Below, one piece after another: positions 9,132 through 17,353 of a DNA stretch of 64,000 bases. The translations under genes and the position numbers were made by a program. The DNA lies in NCBI RefSeq assembly GCF_013204885.1, contig NZ_JABMKX010000011.1, positions 124,001 through 188,000 on the forward strand, given 5' to 3'. Positions within the stretch are counted from its first letter, which is position 1, and the number at the start of each line of letters is the position of its first letter. The notes under the pieces are model-generated. The model saw only the letters and a list, made by a program, of their open reading frames with translations. It was not told the DNA's origin and did no database searches. Source of the stretch: Paenibacillus tritici (lineage in GTDB: Bacteria > Bacillota > Bacilli > Paenibacillales > Paenibacillaceae).

Positions 9132-10766
9132 CTACTTCGACCGATCATAGGCGGCTTGAGTGACTTCCAAATACTGCTCAATCCCCATTTTATTCAGCTC
9201 GGCAATATAATCATCCCACTGGGACAGCGGACGGTTGCCAGTGATGAAGGCAACGGCACTTTCGTTGACGTAGTTGTCGATCGCCGTTTTGCTGTTGGCG
9301 ATTTGCTTCAACTCTTCCGGCATATAGCTCAGCTTGACGATGACTTCTTCCGGGAAAGCCGGTACATACCCTTCTTCAAATGCAGGTCTCCAGTTGGGCA
9401 GTGCATCGTCCGCATCCTTCTTGAGATTGGATACCGTTTTCCCCAGTTCCAGCGAACGGTAAGCGGGATTGGCATCGTTCCAGTGTTTATTTTGCGGGTT
9501 GTTCCAAATGGATGGATTCAGTTCAGCAACGGCTGCAGGCACTCCTTCCAATTCTTCAAACGGGCCGACAAACTCGGCGACAACGACTGGATCATCGCTC
9601 CAGTCGACGCCCTTCTCGCCGTAACGGCTGACGATAGACAGCTCAGGGTTTAGCATATAATCGCCGACCTTGAAGGCAAGCTCCGGATCCTTCGCGTCCT
9701 TCGTGATGAACCACAACTGGGTTGGCAGAGAGGGACTGTACGGAGTCGCCGCCAGGCTGGAAGGACCTTTGACCGGAGGAAGCAGCGTCATTTTATTTTC
9801 CAGTTCCGGACCGAATGTACTGTAGCTGCCGGCCGTAACAACACCAGCCATGCCTCCTGGCACGTTGATAAGCGCCTTCATCTGGGTTTCGTCCTGGGTG
9901 AAGGACAAGGGTGAGAACAGGCCGTCTTTAACCAGCTTGTTCATATACTCCAGTCCTTCCTTCCATTCTGGCTGAGTGAAAGCCGGGAAGATCCGGCCAT
10001 CTTTCACATTCATGTAGCTCTTGCCCGGATCTGCATAAATAAAGGCATTCATTAAATAGATGCGAGGGTTCTGCGACCAGCCGTTCAGCGAGCCGACAAA
10101 ACCAACTTCGTCCTTCTTGCCGTTTCCGTTCGGGTCCTGCTCTACAAACGCTTTCAGGACATTGTACAGGTCATCTGTCGTTTTCGGCATTTCCAGATTC
10201 AATTTCTCCAGCCATTCGCTGTTGATCCAGGCCCGGTTGGAGCCTTCATTCCATTTTTGCGGGGAGTATCTGGGTAGTGCGTACACCTTGCCATCTGGCA
10301 GCTTCATCGAACTGCGAACGAATTCTTTATCCGGTATTTTATTGAAATTGACAGCGAGCTCCGGATCATTCAAATAATCGTCCTGGGGGATGAACACGCC
10401 TTTGGCAGCATAATCGAAGACCGTCGATTCATTTAAATAAATGTTGACGACATCCGGCAGTTCCGCTCCTGAGGAGACCATCAGCGAAAGCTTGGTCAAC
10501 GCTTCTTCCGCTTGGCTGGGCAGCTCCAGAAACTTGAGATCGACGTTCATCGCATCTTCCACAAGCTTCGTATAATGGTTCGTTTCATAGTCCTCTACAT
10601 TCGGATTAGCCTGAACGGCAACCGTAATGACAGGGCGTCCTCCCGCTCCGCTCTCGTTTGCCTGTTGATTGCCTTGCGAGCAAGCCGAGAGCAGCGCTCC
10701 CAGCATAGGAAGAACTAGCAAACCTGCCGACAGCGCCTTCCGTTCTTTTCTGATCTGTTGGGTCAA
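9132..10766 (-). CDS. Extracellular sugar-binding lipoprotein (ABC transporter)
   Basis: Solute-binding lipoprotein of 544 residues, larger than the one at 1772-3265 but of the same LplA/YtcQ class. A lipoprotein signal peptide ends in LLSACSQG with Cys29 as the lipidation site. An Asp/Gly-rich loop (DPNGNGKKDEVGFV) again resembles a calcium site. The start is TTG at 10766, chosen because GGGAGG lies eight bases upstream and no ATG fits. It leads the upper transporter operon (binding protein, LplB, YtcP, putative enzyme). A cre sequence at 10809-10822 lies upstream, so glucose repression through CcpA is likely. Confidence 0.9.
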   Translation of the reverse strand: MTQQIRKERKALSAGLLVLPMLGALLSACSQGNQQANESGAGGRPVITVAVQANPNVEDYETNHYTKLVEDAMNVDLKFLELPSQAEEALTKLSLMVSSGAELPDVVNIYLNESTVFDYAAKGVFIPQDDYLNDPELAVNFNKIPDKEFVRSSMKLPDGKVYALPRYSPQKWNEGSNRAWINSEWLEKLNLEMPKTTDDLYNVLKAFVEQDPNGNGKKDEVGFVGSLNGWSQNPRIYLMNAFIYADPGKSYMNVKDGRIFPAFTQPEWKEGLEYMNKLVKDGLFSPLSFTQDETQMKALINVPGGMAGVVTAGSYSTFGPELENKMTLLPPVKGPSSLAATPYSPSLPTQLWFITKDAKDPELAFKVGDYMLNPELSIVSRYGEKGVDWSDDPVVVAEFVGPFEELEGVPAAVAELNPSIWNNPQNKHWNDANPAYRSLELGKTVSNLKKDADDALPNWRPAFEEGYVPAFPEEVIVKLSYMPEELKQIANSKTAIDNYVNESAVAFITGNRPLSQWDDYIAELNKMGIEQYLEVTQAAYDRSK

Positions 10767-10808
10767 ATGGTATTCCTCCCTTTTGTGATCGTGTGATCCA
10801 CAATATTT

Positions 10809-10822
10809 TGTAATCGCTTACA
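10809..10822 (-). promoter_or_regulatory. cre (CcpA-binding) site upstream of the sugar-transport operon
   Basis: On the minus strand the site reads TGTAAGCGATTACA, which fits the CcpA cre consensus (TGNAARCGNNNNCA, with extra dyad symmetry). It lies 43 bp upstream of the TTG start of the binding-protein gene. The identical 14-mer occurs upstream of the AraC regulator (13313-13326). Confidence 0.75.
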
Positions 10823-10922
10823 GGTTGATTGTATTCCCCCTGTCTCCACCGTGAAAACCGTTACTTCTCCTATACACTGTCACCGGGTTAGATCAGAGGG
10901 GCTGGTAATTCTCTCTCCATTG

Positions 10923-13235
10923 TCAGTCAGTAAGATTGCTCTGGTTTTCCCGCCAAACGGTTGGCGTTACACCATGCTTTTTAGAGAAAGCCCGGTAGAA
11001 TGTATTTTCGCTGCCAAAGCCGCACAGCTTCCAAATCCGATTGTTGGAATAATAAGTGGTTAAAAGCAGTTGCTCCGCGTTTAACAGCCGGATTTCTTCG
11101 ATATATTTGCCCAGACTTTTACCGGTCTGCTCCTTGACAAAGGAAAAGACATATTTCTCGGAAATAAGCAGTTCGCTGGCGATCCCGCCGGCAGAAAGGC
11201 CGGCATCTCCGTAATGCGCCCCGATATAATTTAAAATGTCGGACTTCAGCCTGTTGTTGTTGCTCTTCTTGTTGCCTATGACGATGTCGCATAAATCGAA
11301 TGCGGTCCTCCGCAGGCGGTCAGCTAGCCGGATAATATCCTGCGACTGGTCGTAAGCCGGAATCGTCAGCGCTTGTCCATCGGGACTGCTCTTGTCTCCG
11401 CCGATCACCTTATGGGCGCTGAACACCGTCTGCCGGACAGAGAAAAAGATCTGCAGCTGCTCCTGCTCCGTTAGGGAGTAGTCGGCCAGAAGTCCAAAAC
11501 AATCCTCCAATATTTGCGATACCAGGCTTGTCTCCCCAGCGATCAGGGCATCGTGCAGCTTCAGCAGCACGGCATTGTCGAAAGACGGACGAGTATCGGA
11601 CTCATCAGAAGGAAGTTCAAATAGATACACCCCGCTGGCTACCTCGTTTTCATTAATACCTAGGGCGTATTTTGCTTGCTGATAAGCTGCTTTGGCCTGC
11701 TCTGGACCGGATATGATTTCGCTGACGCCGATGCTTACGGTCACCGCCAGCGACGATTCGGCATTGAGCGACCGGATAAGCTCTGACAACCGGACTTTGA
11801 TATCTGAACGCCCTACCGCATTTTCCACTGGATCAAAAAACAGTATAAAAACCGTTTCGTTGGCATGAAAATTGAGCGCAAGCGGACGATGGCGCATGAC
11901 GGCGTTAAACCGTTCCTCCAACTGCAGTCCGATATTGTGCTGCACAGCCTTGAGTCTTGCATGGGGGCCGTCCACCTTGTATACAGCTTTCACCACACAA
12001 AACCGCTCGAAGGCGGAGCCGAAATAGCTTTCCGCTTCTTCCTTTTCCCGCTCCGTAAAGGCACCCAGAATTAGCATATGCTTGGCAATAGAATATTTAA
12101 TGGAATCGTTTAATGCTTCGATCCGCCCTTGCTGCTGCTCGCTCCTCGTATGAATCTCGGTAAAGGCGTTGTCAAGGTACTCGAATTCGTTGCGGAGCGT
12201 AAAGCCTCTTTGGGTCGACTTTGCCGCCGTCTCTACCAGCTTCTTCAAAGCGTTCGTCTCCCTCATCGAAAAAAGGAATGCCAGAAGCATGGTAAGTGCC
12301 ATTCCCGCCCCGACGTAGAGTACTACAAGTTCGAGCAAGGAATTAACGTTCTCCTCGAAAGCTCCGGCCGGGATGCCGACTACGACCTGAAGCCCCAGCC
12401 GTTCGCTTGAACGTGTAAGCAAGATATATTTGCCGCCCGAAATCTCAATTTCGGCAAGCGTCTCCGCCGTTTCCAACGGATCATCGGTTTCGTAATTATG
12501 GGAGAATAAAATACGGCCTTCGCTGCCCACAATGTAGACGAAATGATCATCCGTCTGATCGGCATACAGCAGTTTACCCACAAGGTCCTCACGGTCCATG
12601 TCGATGGCCAGGACGCTTTTTTGCTCAATGGCGTTGAAATAGGAATTGTTAATGACGGCCGTAATGCCGTCGAACGGCTTGCGGCTGTAGTAAGAAGAGA
12701 ATACCTCCTTAGCCGGAAATAGCTTCATTGTGTAGTTCTCGCCGAACAGCCGGTCCTGCCACTCTTCCGCCGAGAGATTTCCGTACCGGTAGTAACGGGC
12801 ATACACATCTTCATAGTCGTCCGATGAAATATAGTTGGAGATAAATACCGGATTGTCCTTGAAGCGGATATATACGTTTGAATACATATCCTGGGTCAGC
12901 GCCAGGCTTTTTAATTTGCTCTGTAACACTTTGATATCCATGTAGTATCCGCTGGACGGAACACCCTTTAGAAAAAACAAATGCATGAACGATTCCTCCT
13001 GGAGCAGCAGGCTGGTAATGGTTTGGGCCCGCAGCACCTGCTGCTCCATGGATTCCACGCCGTCAAGCAGCTTGGATTCGCTTTTATCCAGAGTCAGTTG
13101 CTTGGCTAGCGTATAGGATTTGAAATATAGCGGAATGATCATTAACATAAGAATGGCCAATATAAGACCGTATTTCATGAAGCGTTTGCCGAAAATCAAC
13201 AAGGACGTATGTCTCTTTATAAACTGAGTTACCAT
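10923..13235 (-). CDS. Membrane-anchored AraC-family transcriptional regulator
   Basis: Regulator of about 770 residues with an N-terminal membrane helix (about 20-40), a large extracellular sensor region, a second membrane helix (about 295-318), a cytoplasmic linker and a C-terminal AraC/XylS double helix-turn-helix (last ~100 residues, LSAGGIASELLISEKYVFSFVKEQTG then IWKLCGFGSENTFYRAFSKKHG). Such one-component sensors are common beside LplA-type transporters in Paenibacillus. It likely senses an extracellular sugar or ligand-bound lipoprotein and activates the operon directly downstream (10766 to 5390). A TTG in frame at 13253 is possible, but the ATG at 13235 has GGGGGG at good spacing. 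Its promoter overlaps a cre site. Confidence 0.87.
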   Translation of the reverse strand: MVTQFIKRHTSLLIFGKRFMKYGLILAILMLMIIPLYFKSYTLAKQLTLDKSESKLLDGVESMEQQVLRAQTITSLLLQEESFMHLFFLKGVPSSGYYMDIKVLQSKLKSLALTQDMYSNVYIRFKDNPVFISNYISSDDYEDVYARYYRYGNLSAEEWQDRLFGENYTMKLFPAKEVFSSYYSRKPFDGITAVINNSYFNAIEQKSVLAIDMDREDLVGKLLYADQTDDHFVYIVGSEGRILFSHNYETDDPLETAETLAEIEISGGKYILLTRSSERLGLQVVVGIPAGAFEENVNSLLELVVLYVGAGMALTMLLAFLFSMRETNALKKLVETAAKSTQRGFTLRNEFEYLDNAFTEIHTRSEQQQGRIEALNDSIKYSIAKHMLILGAFTEREKEEAESYFGSAFERFCVVKAVYKVDGPHARLKAVQHNIGLQLEERFNAVMRHRPLALNFHANETVFILFFDPVENAVGRSDIKVRLSELIRSLNAESSLAVTVSIGVSEIISGPEQAKAAYQQAKYALGINENEVASGVYLFELPSDESDTRPSFDNAVLLKLHDALIAGETSLVSQILEDCFGLLADYSLTEQEQLQIFFSVRQTVFSAHKVIGGDKSSPDGQALTIPAYDQSQDIIRLADRLRRTAFDLCDIVIGNKKSNNNRLKSDILNYIGAHYGDAGLSAGGIASELLISEKYVFSFVKEQTGKSLGKYIEEIRLLNAEQLLLTTYYSNNRIWKLCGFGSENTFYRAFSKKHGVTPTVWRENQSNLTD

Positions 13236-13288
13236 GATGTGCCCCCCTTGCAATAATTGAAAAATACCAGCTTCATGATTGGTGTTTC

Positions 13289-13317
13289 ATTATAAAATAC
13301 ATCGACTTATCGTGTAA
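13289..13317 (-). promoter_or_regulatory. Sigma-A promoter of the AraC regulator gene
   Basis: On the minus strand TTACAC (13317-13312), 17 bp, TATAAT (13294-13289). It lies about 55 bp upstream of the start at 13235. The -35 element overlaps the cre site at 13313-13326, so CcpA binding should affect polymerase access. Confidence 0.65.
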
Positions 13318-13326
13318 TCGCTTACA
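13313..13326 (-). promoter_or_regulatory. cre (CcpA-binding) site at the AraC regulator promoter
   Basis: Minus-strand TGTAAGCGATTACA, identical to the site at 10809-10822 and a good fit to the cre consensus. It overlaps the -35 hexamer, a position from which CcpA normally represses. Confidence 0.75.
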
Positions 13327-13728
13327 ATAAAGGTAAGGTAGAATGTTTCAAAGTGAAACCTCCAATTTCTTATATGCACTGTCATAGAGTACGATAAGCC
13401 AGACGAACGAACGGTTTATCTTGCCGAATCGTTATCGTCCCGCGGATCAGCATAATAAAACCGCTTGAACGTTACCCCTTACAGGACATGTGCACATCAT
13501 AGCAGGACTGACGGTTAATATGAAGAATAGATGGAAAAATGCAAGGCACCTTACAAAGTCAATGTAGGGTGCCTTGCATTATTACGTATCTCCGTCACAT
13601 GGCGGGTATGATACAGCTCCAGTCTTCCTCGTCCAAAGTGCCCTCAAACTGATATGCAGGACGATAATAATGCTAAGCAGATAATGCCAGGCATCCATCA
13701 ATATCCCAGCAGCGGAAAATCAGCTAAA
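13327..13728. other. Non-coding stretch with one strong hairpin
   Basis: About 400 bp without a supported gene. The only structure seen is an 18-bp inverted repeat (13538-13555 with 13563-13580, one G-T pair, seven-base loop) whose core is AATGCAAGGCACC. On the minus strand it is followed by TTTTT, so it could terminate a minus-strand transcript reading past 13729. No gene immediately needs it, since the DUF4259 gene already has a terminator at 13729-13770. Confidence 0.5.
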
Positions 13729-13770
13729 CAAAAGCGCCGCAACCCTATCATTCGGATTGCAGCGCTTTTG
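13729..13770 (-). terminator. Terminator after the DUF4259-type gene
   Basis: Inverted repeat CAAAAGCGC-c-GCAA paired with TTGC-a-GCGCTTTTG (13729-13742 with 13757-13770). T-rich ends occur on both strands. It lies 23 bp after the stop at 13793. Confidence 0.7.
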
Positions 13771-13792
13771 TTTACATTCAATCATCCTATTA

Positions 13793-14224
13793 CTAATCTT
13801 TGGCCAGCCGCGCTTCCAACTTGGAAATGAGCTGCTGCACATGTGCCCGCCATTCGTCCCAGCTTGACGATTCCCGCCACAGTTCCGCCAAATCGCCCTC
13901 ACACTCCCCCTCAATGTCAGTCCAAATCACGTTCAAATGCTCCAGCAAAGCCTTCAGTGTGGAAGGATCGGCCGTGAACGCCCGTACTTGCGTCAAGGCG
14001 CGTTCTTCCTCCTCATGATCGTAATCCAAACTGCCATTCTCTTGAAACTCGATATACAGCTCCGCGAGGGCGAGCACTGTTCCATCATAAAGGAAATCAT
14101 CCTCACCAAATTTCGTCATCAACTCACCCAAATCCAACGTGTCACGAGGAAGCAAGTCCTCGATCGCTGCCACCAGATCCAGCCCTTCATCACTTTCCAA
14201 TGCATTGACTCCCCATGCTCCCAT
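13793..14224 (-). CDS. DUF4259-like cytosolic protein
   Basis: A 143-residue acidic protein that opens with MGAWGVNALESDEGLDLVAA, the hallmark beginning of the DUF4259 family (MGxWGxxxxxxDxxxD). The function of the family is not established; related proteins are seen as stand-alone genes and sometimes beside toxin or contact-dependent systems. An upstream in-frame ATG at 14284 is possible. The ATG at 14224 is preferred because AGGGGGAA precedes it and it matches the family start. Single-gene unit with its own terminator, 107 bp away from dgoD. Confidence 0.7.
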   Translation of the reverse strand: MGAWGVNALESDEGLDLVAAIEDLLPRDTLDLGELMTKFGEDDFLYDGTVLALAELYIEFQENGSLDYDHEEEERALTQVRAFTADPSTLKALLEHLNVIWTDIEGECEGDLAELWRESSSWDEWRAHVQQLISKLEARLAKD

Positions 14225-14331
14225 TCGATTTCCCCCTGTCACTCTAGTCTCTTCATTATATGGAGCGTGTCCAGTGCACGTCAAATATGAGTAATCACAG
14301 GCAGTTCACTTTACATTCTTAGATACGGGCC

Positions 14332-15480
14332 TTACCACTCAGCAATACTGCCGTCGCGGTGCCGCCATACCGGATTCCTCCAACGGTGGCCTGCCTCCGC
14401 CATCTTCCGCACATACTCCTCGTTCACTGTAATGCCAAGACCCGGTCCGGAAGGAATATGGACATGACCGTCACTGTAGGCAAAGACAGCCGGATCGGTG
14501 ATATAATCCAGCAGGTCATTTCCTTGATTATAATGGATGCCTAGGCTTTGTTCCTGAATGACCGCATTGTAAGACGTTGCATCCACCTGAAGACAGGCGG
14601 CTAGAGCGATCGGCCCAAGCGGGCAATGCGGAGCGACCGCGACATCGAACGCCTCGGCCATGGCAAATATTTTCTTGCATTCCGTGATCCCTCCTGCATG
14701 GGACAGGTCGGGCTGAATAATGTCAACTACCCCATCCTTCAGCAGATTTTTAAATTCCCAGCGCGAGTACATACGCTCACCCGTGGCGATCGGAGTGCTG
14801 GTGTGATGTGCGATCTCCCGCAGCACTTCGTTGTTCTCCGGCAGCACCGGCTCTTCAATGAACATCAGACGGTAGGGGTCCAGCTCTCTGGCCAGTCCAC
14901 GTGCCATTGGCTTGTGAAGCCGTCCGTGAAAATCAACAGCAATCCCGAATTCCGGTCCGCAGGCCTCCCTAATGGCAGCGACCCGCTCAACGATAGCATA
15001 AATCTTGTCATGTGTATCAATGAACTGCATCTCTTCGGAGGCGTTCATCTTAATCGCCGTGAAACCGGCAGCCTTCTTCTCCAGAGCCGCCTGGACAACA
15101 TCTATTGGGCGGTCTCCGCCTACCCAGGAGTATACCCGCATGGTATTGCGGCAAGCGCCGCCCAGTAGCTGGTATACCGGTGCATTGTAGATTTTCCCTT
15201 TAATATCCCATAACGCCTGATCAATCCCGGCTATCGCACTCATTAGAATAGCCCCGCCACGATAAAATCCTCCCCGGTACATCAGCTGCCATAGGTCTTC
15301 AATCCGCTGGGGGTCCTGCCCAATCAAATAATCCATCAGCTCTTCCACTGCGGCCTGCACCGTATGCGCCTTGCCTTCGACCACCGGCTCCCCCCAGCCG
15401 GATATGCCTTCATCGGTTTCAATCTTCAGAAACAGCCAGCGGGGAGGAACGATAAAGGTCTCAAATCGGGTTATTTTCAT
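14332..15480 (-). CDS. dgoD: D-galactonate dehydratase
   Basis: Enolase-superfamily dehydratase that converts D-galactonate to 2-keto-3-deoxy-D-galactonate. The 382-residue protein can be aligned by eye almost without gaps to E. coli DgoD. The metal ligands Asp183, Glu209 and Glu235 and catalytic His185 (DFHGR) and His285 (APHCPLGPIALA) are all present at the E. coli numbering. Conserved blocks include GWGEPVVEGKAHTV and YRGGFYRGGAILMSAIAGID, and the C-terminus WRNPVWRHRDGSIAEW is typical. It is the last gene of the operon kinase, aldolase, dehydratase. AAAGGAG lies 11 bases before the ATG, and the gene begins 3 bp after the aldolase stop. Confidence 0.95.
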   Translation of the reverse strand: MKITRFETFIVPPRWLFLKIETDEGISGWGEPVVEGKAHTVQAAVEELMDYLIGQDPQRIEDLWQLMYRGGFYRGGAILMSAIAGIDQALWDIKGKIYNAPVYQLLGGACRNTMRVYSWVGGDRPIDVVQAALEKKAAGFTAIKMNASEEMQFIDTHDKIYAIVERVAAIREACGPEFGIAVDFHGRLHKPMARGLARELDPYRLMFIEEPVLPENNEVLREIAHHTSTPIATGERMYSRWEFKNLLKDGVVDIIQPDLSHAGGITECKKIFAMAEAFDVAVAPHCPLGPIALAACLQVDATSYNAVIQEQSLGIHYNQGNDLLDYITDPAVFAYSDGHVHIPSGPGLGITVNEEYVRKMAEAGHRWRNPVWRHRDGSIAEW

Positions 15481-15483
15481 TGG

Positions 15484-16149
15484 CTATTTTGCTCCTTTGG
15501 TGTTGTTCATTCTGGCCTTGCGGACTTCCTTGGCAAATTGGCGGGCCGTCTCTGTGATCTTCCCATAGTCGCCCTGCTCAACTGCTTCCCGGTCTATGAG
15601 AGCGCTTCCCAAACCGACGGCAACGGCTCCGGCAGCAATGAAGGCTCCGATATTCTCCAGCGTCACGCCTCCTGTCGGCATCATCCGGATATGACCAAGG
15701 GGCCCCTGAAGTTCCTTTATGTAGGAGGCACCCAGTGAACCGCCCGGGAACACCTTAAGCAGGTCTGCACCCGCTTCATGCCCTCTGACAGCTTCTGTGG
15801 GCGTCATGACACCTGGAATGGAGATTCGCCCGTGCTTCAAGGTCAGTCCTACAATCGCCTCATTCAAATTTGGTGAAAAAATAAAATCGGCTCCCGCGGC
15901 AATCGCCTGCTCGGCCTGCGTCAGCTTCAGTACTGTACCGGCTCCAACCAGCAGGCGATCTCCATATTTCGCCTTCATGTCCGCGATCAACCTGTACACT
16001 TCCGGGGTATCTGCTGTAATCTCCAGCGCTCCGACTCCGCCGTCTGCCAGTGCCGCGGCAATGGCATCCACCCGTTCAGGTGCTGGTCTGCGAATAACGG
16101 CGACCAGTCCGGATGTTATCAGCCGCTCAATCTGAATATCTTTGTCCAT
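15484..16149 (-). CDS. kdgA: 2-keto-3-deoxy-6-phosphogalactonate/gluconate aldolase
   Basis: Class I aldolase of the Eda/DgoA family, 221 residues, cleaving the phosphorylated keto-deoxy acid to pyruvate and glyceraldehyde 3-phosphate. The Schiff-base Lys132 lies in DLLKVFPGGSLGASYIK, and the general acid/base Glu43 lies in GALEITADTP. The phosphate-binding MMPTGGV near residue 180 and VGAGTVL near residue 68 are also seen. Encoded between the kinase and dgoD, it gives the last step of the De Ley-Doudoroff route. Sequence alone does not separate galacto from gluco specificity; dgoD next door favours the galacto isomer. Confidence 0.93.
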   Translation of the reverse strand: MDKDIQIERLITSGLVAVIRRPAPERVDAIAAALADGGVGALEITADTPEVYRLIADMKAKYGDRLLVGAGTVLKLTQAEQAIAAGADFIFSPNLNEAIVGLTLKHGRISIPGVMTPTEAVRGHEAGADLLKVFPGGSLGASYIKELQGPLGHIRMMPTGGVTLENIGAFIAAGAVAVGLGSALIDREAVEQGDYGKITETARQFAKEVRKARMNNTKGAK

Positions 16150-16180
16150 GTCCTTCCTCCTCCTTGGGAATGCCCCTCAC

Positions 16181-17137
16181 TTACCGGATAATATCCTCCA
16201 TGCCGGTTCCCCCTGCCAAGAGAAAATCCACATCCTGCCGAGTCGGGAGACCTTCCACATCGCCACTTACCCCGACAACAATGGAACCGACAGCGTTGCC
16301 GCGCCGTACGGCAGAAGGCAGGTCCTGCCCCTGCAGCAAGCCGCTTATGAATCCTGCGGCAAAACCGTCTCCGGCACCCATCGGATCAATGAGATTCTTC
16401 ACGGGAAACCCGGGCTCATTTCCATAGACTCGTCCGTTACTGTAATAAGCCCCGCCCGCGCCGAGCTTGATAACGGCAGCACCTGCTCCGGATGTCAGCA
16501 ATCGGTCTGCGACCTCAGCGGGCTCATTACATCCTGTCAGAAACTGCCCTTCATCCATGCCGGGCAGCACGTAGTCGGCCAGAGCCGCGATTTCGTTAAG
16601 AACACGATAGGCCTCTTCTCTGTTCCACAGCTTCCAGCGGATATTGGGATCAAACACAATGGCGGTACCGTGTTTTTTGGCTGCTTCGAGGGCTCGAAAG
16701 GTTAATTTCCTGCACTCCGGGCTAAGTGCCGGAGTAATTCCTGTAACATGCAGGATGCGGGCACCTCCAAGATATTCCTCATTAAGCTCATCCTCTTGCA
16801 TCAGGCTGGCCGCCGATTGTTTGCGATAGTAGTACACCTGTATTTTGTCCGGGGATATTTGTTCTTTGAAGAACACTCCCGTGGGCGCTTCATCTGTAAC
16901 CCTGACTTCGGAAATATCAACGCCATGTCCTCTTACGACCTGCCTGATATACCGTCCAAATGGATCATTTCCGAGCTTGCTGAACCAGCCTGCGGTATGC
17001 CCCATACGGGCGAGTCCAATGGCCACATTGGTCTCAGCTCCGGCAACATGCTTGTGAAAACCGTTCACATACTCCAGGGGAACCATCCGGTCCGGTGCCA
17101 GAAGTACCATGGTTTCCCCAAAGGTGACTACCTCCAT
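16181..17137 (-). CDS. kdgK: 2-keto-3-deoxygluconate/galactonate kinase (PfkB family)
   Basis: Ribokinase/PfkB-family kinase of 318 residues that phosphorylates 2-keto-3-deoxy sugar acids at C6. The N-terminal MEVVTFGETMVLL and the PfkB signature 2, DPMGAGDGFAAGF (catalytic Asp257 in GAGD), are clear. First gene of the kdgK-kdgA-dgoD operon, with AGGAGG before the ATG. E. coli uses an unrelated DgoK for this step, so this operon uses the PfkB solution common in Bacillota. Transcription starts from the promoter at 17236-17264, and the transcript start lies upstream of two operator candidates. Confidence 0.93.
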   Translation of the reverse strand: MEVVTFGETMVLLAPDRMVPLEYVNGFHKHVAGAETNVAIGLARMGHTAGWFSKLGNDPFGRYIRQVVRGHGVDISEVRVTDEAPTGVFFKEQISPDKIQVYYYRKQSAASLMQEDELNEEYLGGARILHVTGITPALSPECRKLTFRALEAAKKHGTAIVFDPNIRWKLWNREEAYRVLNEIAALADYVLPGMDEGQFLTGCNEPAEVADRLLTSGAGAAVIKLGAGGAYYSNGRVYGNEPGFPVKNLIDPMGAGDGFAAGFISGLLQGQDLPSAVRRGNAVGSIVVGVSGDVEGLPTRQDVDFLLAGGTGMEDIIR

Positions 17138-17176
17138 TGCCCCTCCTCCTTCTGCTTCTTCACTAATAGAGTCTCT

Positions 17177-17199
17177 TGATAAAGATCATATCTTTATCA
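17177..17199. promoter_or_regulatory. Operator candidate 1 for the GntR regulator
   Basis: Perfect palindrome of ten-base arms TGATAAAGAT and ATCTTTATCA around three bases. It lies in the divergent kdgK/gntR region, downstream of the kdgK promoter, a repressor-type position. Its centre is 32 bp (three helical turns) from operator candidate 2. Confidence 0.6.
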
Positions 17200-17211
17200 T
17201 TAATTGTTTGA

Positions 17212-17228
17212 TATAGATATGATCTATA
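17212..17228. promoter_or_regulatory. Operator candidate 2 for the GntR regulator
   Basis: Palindrome TATAGAT-ATG-ATCTATA, sharing the core AGAT-N3-ATCT with operator candidate 1. It covers the predicted transcription start of the kdgK operon. Binding by the neighbouring GntR protein is inferred. Confidence 0.6.
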
Positions 17229-17235
17229 CGGTATG

Positions 17236-17264
17236 ATCATATTATCTTGTTCTTTACTAGTCAA
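17236..17264 (-). promoter_or_regulatory. Sigma-A promoter of kdgK-kdgA-dgoD
   Basis: Minus-strand TTGACT (17264-17259), 17-bp spacer, TATGAT (17241-17236). The -10 lies inside the palindrome TATGATCATA (17232-17241). The start codon of kdgK is about 95 bp downstream, leaving room for both operators in the leader. Confidence 0.75.
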
Positions 17265-17353
17265 TACTAAATCAATGCTCAGACTTATCTATGTATTCTC
17301 ACGAAGCTCTTATGCTAAAATGATTTTATTCCAAGTCAAAGGGACGGCTAAAC

